The notes under the pieces: generated by a model | What the model saw: the letters and a program-made list of their open reading frames with translations, nothing else | Database searches by the model: none | What the model was told of the DNA's origin: nothing | Assembly: GCA_009667805.1 (NCBI GenBank) | Contig: CM019064.1 | Coordinates: 273,091,662-273,155,661, forward strand | Length of the DNA: 64,000 nt | Source of the DNA: Leptobrachium leishanense | Taxonomy: Eukaryota; Chordata; Amphibia; Anura; Megophryidae | Reading direction: 5' to 3' | In this document: positions 56,850-64,000 of the stretch, in pieces | Layout of the letters: every line of letters starts with the position of its first letter | Position numbering within the stretch: the first letter of the stretch is position 1 | Made by a program: the position numbers and the translations under genes

Positions 56850-58077
56850 CATAGTATAGCTTGCAAACAACATTAAAGAATAATGGGTGCTGATGGTTTA
56901 TGGTTTTATGGAAATGTGGATGGATAATCTGTCACCATGTGTATATTCCTATTTTATCCCTGTTTTAAGCAATAATTGAAAATGTTAGGTGACAAGGAAG
57001 ACTAAGGGCTCAATTTCAACCCAATCATTAGCATGCCTCTTAGTATTAGTGGCTGTTTATTGTAAAGGAACATCTCCTCTACTGAGTAAAATGCCAAGAG
57101 TAGGGAGGTCACAAAAATAAACTAACCTCCCTTAGGTGATATCACCCAAATAAAACAACAGAAAAAGACAAAGGCAAATCACAAAGAAAAGCCGCTGTAC
57201 CAGCAAACAAGTAGCTGACAGCACCATCGTTGCAGAACTGCGCATGCGTGAGTGGACAGCACATGTGTATCAATTCCCAAGCCCCATCAATTCATCCATT
57301 GCTCATCTATTCTTATTTCATATATCCGATGGTGTCCCTCAAAAGGTTTTTATATTTAAATAATAAATTGATTGGTTTTAAATGGTCTACTTACTGATGA
57401 ATTGCTGACGTTATTATTGATGTTAATTATTTGATTGATTACCAATTGATTTATATTGTATGTCCTAAAAATATTCTGCTGCTGTTGTTTTGTTTAGCTG
57501 GGTAAAGACTGTGAAGGCAGTTAAAATGTTACTCTATTTTTCATTAAAATATTCAGATTCTTTGGTTCAAATGGCAGATGGCCAAAGGGTTTAATACTGT
57601 GTATCATAGTATGCCTGTAACATGCCTGAAACTAACGTGCCTTGTCGTGTTCGTTCCTCTAACTGTACAGGGAGAGCACACCCTGAATTATACACAAAAC
57701 CCCTCTAGCATAGCAACTGAAGTTATATACATTTTATAAATCATTACTATGTGTGTGCATTGCAGCTTAGGCTTGGAAGACTGACCATGTCTAATAAAAT
57801 CTCTGGGAGAATGATGGAATGTAGTTTTGTATGCCAATACCCAGTCTTGCAGGGACATGCCAAGCAATAATTGGTTTTCCTAACAAGGTTATATCAAGCA
57901 GGTGTCCTGTGCTCTATGTCTAGACTGATGGCAATGCAGGACATCTGTGATTCCTTCACTGGTCACTCAGTGTATTGAGCGGGTGAACCACGTGAGTCAC
58001 TATGTGGGTTAATTAATGTAGCTCTGTCCCGTCACCAAGGTAGGTGTTTAAGGATATTACTACTAGGGATGATTACT
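56850..58077. other. Spacer, nothing recognised
   Basis: AT-rich sequence without repeats or ORFs that I can support. Confidence 0.5.
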
Positions 58078-58793
58078 ACTAGGGATGATCTGTTCGGTTC
58101 AGACGGTTCGGCGTTCGAACCGAACTTTGGTTGTTCGAAAGTTTGCGAACTTCGAACTTTTTGGGTGTGTTCGGTTCGAGTACGCAAAAAAAGAAATTTT
58201 GAAAAAAGTATAGAAAATGCTTAAAAAAATACAAAAAAATCTAGAAATAAAGAGACTCTTTACTGCAGAATATTATAAGCAACGGTTTATTAGATATTAA
58301 ATTAAAAACTAATGTGTACGTGCAAAGATTCTCAACTCTGAAAGACCTGTGTTTTTCAAACGTCATAACAGGTGTTTTTAGTCTGGTCTAATCTAATGGG
58401 CGCTTTGCCTCCTATTATGTGAATCTTTGAAACGTTTGCCTAATCACCCCTCCCCCGCACTCTTATTTCCAGTATTTATGCTTTGTGGTGGAAATGGGGG
58501 TATGTTCAAATGTATTAATCCTGATTTATTTGTCGGTAAAGAGCTTAGATACACAAGCAGTGGCAGAATGACCATTAGAGCAAAAGGTCACCGCTCGAGG
58601 GCCCTGGCCTAGGAGGAGGCCTCATACACATTAAAATCATGGGGTAATAGTATTACAGTGAGAAAAGGGGGTGTTTGTGAGGGTCCTGAGAACGAGCAAC
58701 AGCACTAATGGCCTGCTCTACGGTGGGGCCTGCTCAGGTCTCACAAACAAGGTTTTAGCTTGCTTGTGCCATTACAGGGATGAATGCTCATAT

Positions 58794-58801
58794 ATGCAAA
58801 T
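58794..58801 (+). promoter_or_regulatory. Octamer ATGCAAAT
   Basis: Perfect octamer in the first sub-repeat of unit 1. It would be upstream of a further minus-strand copy, which does not exist to the left. Confidence 0.45.
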
Positions 58802-58871
58802 CAGTCTGCTCTCACACAGAAAGGGTGGCCAGCACTGACTGCCAAGGACGTCATCCCTGCACAAGAGGTGC

Positions 58872-58922
58872 ACCAACCCCCGACAATCGTTTCGGCCTTA
58901 TTGGGCCTCATCAGGAGGGTAT
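58872..58922 (-). ncRNA. Hammerhead ribozyme, canonical core (unit 1, first)
   Basis: Minus strand: CTGATGA (58914-58908), stem II GGCC/GGCC with a 6-nt loop (58907-58894), GAA (58893-58891), stem III AC/GT closing GATT, and a cut after C58882 following GTC. Stem I pairs ACCCTC with GGGGGT (6 bp, one wobble). All conserved bases are present. Type I layout. Confidence 0.82.
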
Positions 58923-58973
58923 AGCTGAGACCCCTCTAGGCACATCAAGCAAGGGGTCCATGTCTGGATGACC

Positions 58974-58990
58974 CTTTACACTTACAGTGA
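58974..58990 (-). promoter_or_regulatory. PSE-like site upstream of hammerhead
   Basis: Minus strand TCACTGTAAGTGTAAAG matches the vertebrate snRNA PSE consensus (YYACCNTAASTNNNAAG) at all but one fixed position. It ends 53 bases before the hammerhead. An octamer lies 134 bases further upstream at 59131-59124. The geometry fits an snRNA-type promoter; function is inferred. Confidence 0.55.
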
Positions 58991-59123
58991 GAAAAGGGGG
59001 GGTGTTTGTGAGGGTCCTGAGAACGAGCAACAGCACTAATGGCCTGCTCTACGGTGGGTACCCTCTCAGGTCTCACAAACAAGGTTTTAGCTTGCTTGTG
59101 CCATTACAGGGATGATGCTCCAT

Positions 59124-59131
59124 ATGCAAAT
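59124..59131 (-). promoter_or_regulatory. Octamer upstream of PSE-like site
   Basis: ATGCAAAT on plus (ATTTGCAT on minus), about 200 bases upstream of the hammerhead at 58872-58922. Confidence 0.5.
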
Positions 59132-59202
59132 CAACCTGCTCTCACCCAGAAAGGGTGGCTAGTACTGATTGCCAAGGACGTCATCCCTGCACAAGAGGTG
59201 CA

Positions 59203-59253
59203 CCAACCCCCGACGATCGTTTCGGCCTTATTGGGCCTCGTCAGGAGGGTATA
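59203..59253 (-). ncRNA. Hammerhead ribozyme, N7 variant (unit 1, second)
   Basis: As 58872-58922 but the core is CTGACGA (59244-59238). Position 7 tolerates any base, so the core still fits CUGANGA. Stem III reads ACGATCGT, palindromic, with a better 3-bp pairing. The cut would be after C59212. Confidence 0.78.
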
Positions 59254-59282
59254 GCTGACACCCCTCACACCCCCCTTTTCTC

Positions 59283-59299
59283 TCACCATAAGTAAACAG
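59283..59299 (+). promoter_or_regulatory. PSE-like site upstream of inverted hammerhead
   Basis: TCACCATAAGTAAACAG fits the PSE pattern (TCACCNTAAGT) and ends 52 bases before the plus-strand hammerhead at 59351, the same spacing as at 58974. Confidence 0.5.
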
Positions 59300-59350
59300 G
59301 GTCATCCAGACGTGGACCCCTTGCTTGATGTGTCTAGAGGGGTGTCAGCT

Positions 59351-59398
59351 ATACCCTCCTGATGAGGCCTAACAAGGCCGAAACGATCGTCAGGAGTT
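59351..59398 (+). ncRNA. Hammerhead motif in inverted copy (unit 1, third)
   Basis: CTGATGA (59359-59365), stem II GGCC/GGCC, GAA (59380-59382), stem III ACGATCGT and GTC ending at 59391. The 3' side of stem I is changed to AGGAG, which no longer pairs in register. The core is intact but the ribozyme is probably weak. Confidence 0.6.
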
Positions 59399-60168
59399 GC
59401 TGCACCTCTCGTGTAGGGATGATGTCCTTGGCAGTCGGTACTGGCCACTAGGGATGAGCTGTTCGGTTCGGACGGTTCGGAGTTCGAACCGAACTTTGGT
59501 TGTTCGAAAGTTCGCAAACTTTGAACTTTTTGGGTGTGTTCGGTTCGAGTTCGCAAAGAAAAAGAAATTTTGAAAAAGGTATATAAAATGTTTAAAAAAA
59601 TACAAAAAAAAAAATCGAGAAATAAAGAGACTCTTTACTGCAGAATATTATAAGCAACGGTTTATTAGATATTAAATTAAAAACTAATGTGTACGTGCAA
59701 AGATTCTCAACTCTGAAAGACCTGTGTTTTTCAAACGTCATAACAGGTGTTTTTAGTCTGGTCTAATCTAATAGGCGCTTTGCCTCCTATTATGTGAATC
59801 TTTGAAACGTTTGCCTAATCACCCCTCCCCCGCACTCTTATTTCCAGTATTTATGCTTTGTGGTGGAAATGGGGGTATGTTCAAATGTATTAATCCTGAT
59901 TTATTTGTCGGTAAAGAGCTTAGATACACAAGCAGTGGCAGAATGACCATTAGAGCAAAAGGTCACCGCTCGAGGGCCCTGGCCTAGGAGGAGGCCTCAT
60001 ACACATTAAAATCATGGGGTAATAGTATTACAGTGAGAAAAGGGGGTGTTTGTGAGGGTCCTGAGAACGAGCAACAGCACTAATGGCCTGCTCTACGGTG
60101 GGGCCTGCTCAGGTCTCACAAACAAGGTTTTAGCTTGCTTGTGCCATTACAGGGATGAATGCTCATAT

Positions 60169-60176
60169 ATGCAAAT
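60169..60176 (+). promoter_or_regulatory. Octamer, unit 2
   Basis: Equivalent of 58794-58801. Confidence 0.45.
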
Positions 60177-60246
60177 CAGTCTGCTCTCACACAGAAAGGG
60201 TGGCCAGCACTGATTGCCAAGGACGTCATCCCTGCACAAGAGGTGC

Positions 60247-60298
60247 ACCAACCCCCGACAATCGTTTCGGCCTTATTGGGCCTCATCAGGAGGGTATA
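60247..60298 (-). ncRNA. Hammerhead ribozyme, canonical core (unit 2, first)
   Basis: Copy of 58872-58922: CTGATGA at 60289-60283, cut after C60257. No change in core or stems. Confidence 0.82.
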
Positions 60299-60348
60299 GC
60301 TGAGACCCCTCTAGGCACATCAAGCAAGGGGTCCATGTCTGGATGACC

Positions 60349-60365
60349 CTTTACACTTACAGTGA
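60349..60365 (-). promoter_or_regulatory. PSE-like site, unit 2
   Basis: Identical to 58974-58990, with the octamer at 60505-60498 upstream on the minus strand. Confidence 0.52.
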
Positions 60366-60497
60366 GAAAAGGGGGGTGTTTGTGAGGGTCCTGAGAACGA
60401 GCAACAGCACTAATGGCCTGCTCTACGGTGGGTACCCTCTCAGGTCTCACAAACAAGGTTTTAGCTTGCTTGTGCCATTACAGGGATGATGCTCCAT

Positions 60498-60505
60498 ATG
60501 CAAAT
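60498..60505 (-). promoter_or_regulatory. Octamer, unit 2
   Basis: Equivalent of 59124-59131. Confidence 0.48.
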
Positions 60506-60576
60506 CAACCTGCTCTCACCCAGAAAGGGTGGCTAGTACTGATTGCCAAGGACGTCATCCCTGCACAAGAGGTGCA

Positions 60577-60628
60577 CCAACCCCCGACGATCGTTTCGGC
60601 CTTATTGGGCCTCGTCAGGAGGGTATAG
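60577..60628 (-). ncRNA. Hammerhead ribozyme, N7 variant (unit 2, second)
   Basis: Copy of 59203-59253: CTGACGA at 60618-60612, cut after C60586. Confidence 0.78.
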
Positions 60629-60656
60629 CTGACACCCCTCACACCCCCCTTTTCTC

Positions 60657-60673
60657 TCACCATAAGTAAACAG
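60657..60673 (+). promoter_or_regulatory. PSE-like site, unit 2 inverted copy
   Basis: Equivalent of 59283-59299. Confidence 0.48.
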
Positions 60674-60724
60674 GGTCATCCAGACGTGGACCCCTTGCTT
60701 GATGTGTCTAGAGGGGTGTCAGCT

Positions 60725-60772
60725 ATACCCTCCTGATGAGGCCTAACAAGGCCGAAACGATCGTCAGGAGTT
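60725..60772 (+). ncRNA. Hammerhead motif in inverted copy (unit 2, third)
   Basis: Copy of 59351-59398: CTGATGA at 60733-60739, GTC ending at 60765, the same poor stem I. Confidence 0.6.
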
Positions 60773-61244
60773 GCTGCACCTCTCGTGTAGGGATGATGTC
60801 CTTGGCAGTCGGTACTGGCCACTAGGGATGAGCTGTTCGGTTCGGACGGTTCGGAGTTTGAACCGAACTTTGGTTGTTCGAAAGTTCGCAAACTTTGAAC
60901 TTTTTGGGTGTGTTCGGTTCGAGTTCGCAAAGAAAAAGAAATTTTGAAAAAGGTATATAAAATGTTTAAAAAAAATACAAAAAAAATAAATCGAGAAATA
61001 AAGAGACTCTTTACTGCAGAATATTATAAGCAACGGTTTATTAGATATTAAATTAAAAACTAATGTGTACGTGCAAAGATTCTCAACTCTGAATGAACAG
61101 TGTTTTTCAAACGTCATAACAGGTGTTTTTAGTCTTGTCTAATCAATTTGATACATTGTAGACTATACTGAGGGGGTGGGTGGTGTCTGCTTCTGATTGA
61201 GATTTGAGAAGTGTTAATTTCCCTCCTAAAACTTCTAATATGCT

Positions 61245-61875
61245 GTATTTCACCGCTGTGTGCTCAGCTCATTTTTACCACTTTCGCTCATCATGTTTAA
61301 ACGCGATTTTGAAGCCACATTTTGTTAAATGACCGACATGTTGGATATCGTCCTTTCCGGCAGACTCCGCAGATTCATAATATATCATTTTTATATGTAT
61401 ACGTCCTGTCCTGGCTGTATATTATGAAAAAAATGCAATAAAAATTGAATATTTAATCATCTGCTGTTTGTAAAGTGTTGTTTTTTTTCACATTTTAGCA
61501 CATGAGCGTTTGCGGTTATGTTTTCTATGGGGTGCGCTTGTACAAAAATTAGAAATGGGGACTTGTTACATTTTGTGGGGGGAATTACGTGATTTATAGC
61601 AAACGCACCCCATAGAAAAAAATCATTCGTGCATCATCGTTCACATTATAATTGCAATGTGAACAAAATGGCTGCATTAATAAAAATATCACACAAAAAA
61701 AAGTACATGTTTTTATTTTATTTTTTATTTTTTTTACTTTATACCTGGTCATGTTGGGTATCATTCGAAAGGCCATGCTCAGGCCTTTCGATTGACACCC
61801 TCCATGACCCACTAGATGCCTGGAGATATCGGGGTTCAAATGAACCCCCTATCTCCACCAGGGGATTGGCCTGGG
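61245..61875. mobile_element. Family G (piggyBac-like) fragment
   Basis: Shares caccgctgtgtgctcagctc, ctcatcatgtttaaacgcga, the cagattcataatatatcatt block and ggggtgcgcttgtacaaaaa with 40480-40770 and 11860-12130. TTAA ends not seen. Confidence 0.6.
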
Positions 61876-61933
61876 CAATATATATACGCATGATGTGAGC
61901 TGGCCTGGGCAATATATATATAAACGCATGATG
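61867..61933. repeat. Short direct repeat
   Basis: ggcctgggcaatatatata followed by cgcatgatg occurs twice, about 32 bases apart (61868 and 61902). Confidence 0.85.
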
Positions 61934-62425
61934 AAAATTTGCAAAGGATTAGGCACGCAAGGTGAAATTTTGATGTGTCTGAAATTGAAACTTACGTGAC
62001 AACTTTTTTTTTTTTTCGTTAATTTAAGTTTGTTCAATACAGTTAATTTTAATTTGTTTAATAGAGTTAATTTAAAATGGTTTAATACAGTTTATTTATA
62101 TTTATTTTACCTTTACTATTTGTGCTTTTCAAACTTTATTCTTAAGTAAAAAGAAATTTAGCAGTTTCATGTTGTGTGGGTTTTTTTTGGGGGGGTGCAA
62201 GTAGCTGGTCTTGCCTAGGGCGCAAAATAGGCCCTGACCGCATGGTCCACCCCTGCACTCTTCCACAATACCAAAGAGGGGTTACTACTGTATGATGGCA
62301 CTTGCTGGCCTGGCACCAAAGGTACAATATTTGGCTGCACTGCCACTGACACCTGTATCAGATTCATATCCTCAGAGGGGTGAGACTGTGTGACGGCACT
62401 GTTGACGGCACTGTTGACCCAATTT
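61934..62425. other. AT-rich spacer
   Basis: Contains an irregular repeat of ttaatttaa/gtttaata motifs at 62015-62100. No other feature. Confidence 0.45.
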
Positions 62426-62857
62426 TAGGCTAGGGTCAAACGAACGCATTTTTCGCAGCGAACGTCAAAAAGTGCGTCCGAACGCATTGAGGTGTTTTTT
62501 CACGGAAAGCGCTTAAACGGTCATACGATGCGCATTTTTGTGCGTGATTTTTTACGGATCCAAACCAGGAAACTTTGGGTGTCTGGACGTTATGTTGGCC
62601 GGACATGAGCAGCGTCTGACGTCTCCTAATCACGTACACACGCCGCTATGCGGACGCAGCACACTCTGTACGTCAGTACTAGCGGTTCAGGGTTCTCGAA
62701 AAAATGCGTTCATTTTCCACTTGCGTTGCTCGGCCGGACTTTCGTGCGACCGTACTTCGTATATTGGCCGTCATTGCGTGTCATTTGCTGCTAGTGCGGC
62801 CGTGATTAAGTGCGCCTAAACACACGTTAAAAGTGCGCTAGTCTAAACCAAGCCTTA
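62426..62857. mobile_element. Family C MITE
   Basis: Starts taggctagggtcaaacgaac and ends gcgctagtctaaaccaagcc, an imperfect inverted pair. The interior aligns to 22975-23398 (gtctggacgttatgttggcc, tcctaatcacg). Confidence 0.8.
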
Positions 62858-63042
62858 AAGCACCTAATGTTAGTTTCATCCAAAACCTGCATAAGTTTCA
62901 CAATAATTTAGTCAAAAAAATCACTAAACCTGTTCTGCGTGTCCGACTCCTAAAATGTCTCTTCTTTTCAAAGAGGCTGCCGCCCCAAGCAGTTGTTTAT
63001 GGATAGATTAAAGGAAAAGCATTTACCGTCATTTGAAACTGT

Positions 63043-63222
63043 CAGGGTTATTCAGAGAGCGTGAAAAGCAGGAGAATAACTGGAGAATGAAAAATTCTAG
63101 GTCAAAATAGCCAAACCAGAAAAATTCTCCCTTTCATCTCACTTTCCAAATCGGCTATTTTGACCTAGAATTTTTCATTCTCCAGTTATTCTCCTGCTTT
63201 TCACGCTCTATGAATAACCCTG
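63043..63222. mobile_element. Family E MITE
   Basis: Near-perfect palindrome from cagggttattcagagagcgt to acgctctatgaataaccctg. Confidence 0.88.
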
Positions 63223-63480
63223 ATAATTTTTTTGTTTTTAAGTGTTTGTATACATCCTAGAAATCCGCCACTTCACGGGCAGGTTATGGGGACCTCCTAG
63301 GCACGATATTTGAAGGAATTTTTCGTTTTTATTTTTAACCCTTATTTCATGGAAAACTCACTGTCCCTTTAAAAACGTTTTTTTTTTTACTTTTTGTCCT
63401 TGTTTCCTGTCCCCCAGGGCACTACCCGGACCCCCATACACCTTTTATGGCAAATATGTAGCATATATGCCCTCTTGGAG

Positions 63481-63620
63481 GGCACTCTAAAAAACCGAAT
63501 TTTCAGCCCCATTGACTTGTATTGAGTTCGAGTTCGGGTTCGGATTTGGATTCGAACATTTGGAAAGTTCGGGTTCAGATGCGAACTGAACTCGGGGAGT
63601 GTTCGCCTCATCCCTAATTA
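63481..63620. mobile_element. Family H right end
   Basis: gttcgagttcgggttcggat and cggggagtgttcgcctcatc plus cctaatta mirror the H left end at 59447 (actagggatgagctgttcgg). Probably a TIR element of frogs; the left end of this copy is not found nearby. Confidence 0.5.
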
Positions 63621-63764
63621 CTACAAGAAGTAGGCACAAGCTGGTGAAAGGGTAAATTGGGCAAGAGTGCATCAGTGCTGGATTAAGGGCTTCTTGGACC
63701 CAGAATTTAATGTTTTGGTGTCCCTGTGCAACAATCCTATGAGCTACAATGTATTTTTGCCATT

Positions 63765-64000
63765 TCCTAACACTTAACCTCTCCAAAACTGAACTTCTCG
63801 TTTTACTCCCTCTAAAACGAACATTCCTGCATCTATTTCCCTTTAGGTGAATGGTGCCACCATTACTTCAACCTCTCAGGCTCGTTGCCTCGGTGTCCTC
63901 TTCGAATCTGATCTCTACTTCACTCCTCACATTCAGTCACTAACCAAATCGTGCTACTTCCACCTAAAAAACATTGCATGTGTCCGACCCTGTCTTAATC
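63765..64000 (+). pseudogene. L2-type LINE RT fragment, runs off the window
   Basis: Two frames joined by a frameshift near 63850 give LNLSKTELLVL and then QARCLGVLFESDLYFTPHIQSLTKSCYFHLKNIACVRP, the LGV-F-HI-K-LR block that follows the catalytic motif in L2-type RT. It probably belongs to the same family as 47993-48466, which holds the next part of the protein. It continues beyond 64000. Confidence 0.8.

Larger units (their letters stand above)
58655..59275 (-). repeat. 329-bp sub-repeat pair, unit 1
   Basis: Two direct copies of a sequence with gtttgtgagggtcctgagaa, an ATGCAAAT octamer and a minus-strand hammerhead. The 329-bp period is close to the 330 bp reported for newt satellite 2. 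The inverted third copy (59276-59446) begins with the PSE-like site. Unit 2 holds the same set at 60030-60820. Confidence 0.85.
58078..61145. repeat. 1.37-kb tandem duplication with hammerheads
   Basis: Units start with actagggatg at 58078, 59447 and 60821; the third stops at about 61145. Units 1 and 2 are almost identical (offset 1369-1375). Each unit has a family H end (gttcggttcgga, gttcgaaccgaac), an AT-rich core shared with family A, two direct copies of a 329-bp sub-repeat (acagtgagaaaagggg at 58655 and 58984), and an inverted partial copy. Each has three hammerhead motifs, two octamers and two PSE-like sites. Confidence 0.92.

Noticed and set aside
58427..60628. Pairs of identical ORFs (61, 63, 71, 84 aa)
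   Set aside because: They are identical only because the DNA is duplicated; several overlap the hammerhead motifs and none has a domain.

Overview
The window looks like transposon-rich intergenic or intronic DNA from a vertebrate, most likely an anuran amphibian. The reasons are AT-rich spacer, Tc1/mariner elements with long inverted repeats, CR1/L2-type LINE tails, piggyBac-like TTAA elements, hAT-like and PIF/Harbinger sequences, many palindromic MITEs and hammerhead-ribozyme repeats. I found no convincing host protein gene, rRNA or functional tRNA. Every ORF I could interpret belongs to a mobile element or a repeat. Family letters A to H are my own labels for sequences that recur in the window. 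Species and named families are inferred from memory of family features, not from a search.

Layout. 0-3 kb: family A element broken by a Tc1 remnant, an LTR-like block with 44-bp repeats, a LINE tail. 4-5.7 kb: inverted and direct repeats with snRNA-type enhancer motifs, a canonical type I hammerhead ribozyme and Penelope-like hairpins. 5.7-9.5 kb: decayed Tc1 element and a SINE fused to a 5'-truncated LINE. 10-16.4 kb: MITEs and a full-length Tc1-like element with an intact 344-aa transposase. 16.4-18.3 kb: polyA retroelement with 14-bp target duplication. 19.8-31 kb: nested TIR elements (A, B, C, E, F) and a LINE tail. 31-42.7 kb: piggyBac-like G elements, one nested in a hAT-like element, and more hammerhead motifs. 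44.6-53.3 kb: second, nearly identical Tc1 copy inside a LINE, then a young LTR element that keeps only a short gag-like gene, inserted in a Harbinger fragment, a Harbinger transposase relic with a probable intron, and a CR1 LINE. 58.1-61.1 kb: a 1.37-kb tandem duplication of a repeat carrying three hammerhead motifs per unit with octamer and PSE-like elements. 61-64 kb: G, C, E, H fragments and the start of another LINE.

The most interesting signal is the pairing of type I hammerhead ribozymes with snRNA-style promoter elements (octamer, SPH-like, PSE-like) at similar spacing in two unrelated repeats, at 4.9-5.4 kb and 58.1-61.1 kb. That resembles what is known of newt satellite 2 and of retrozymes, where ribozymes process transcripts of tandem repeats. 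Only the motifs and spacing are seen here; transcription and cleavage are inference.
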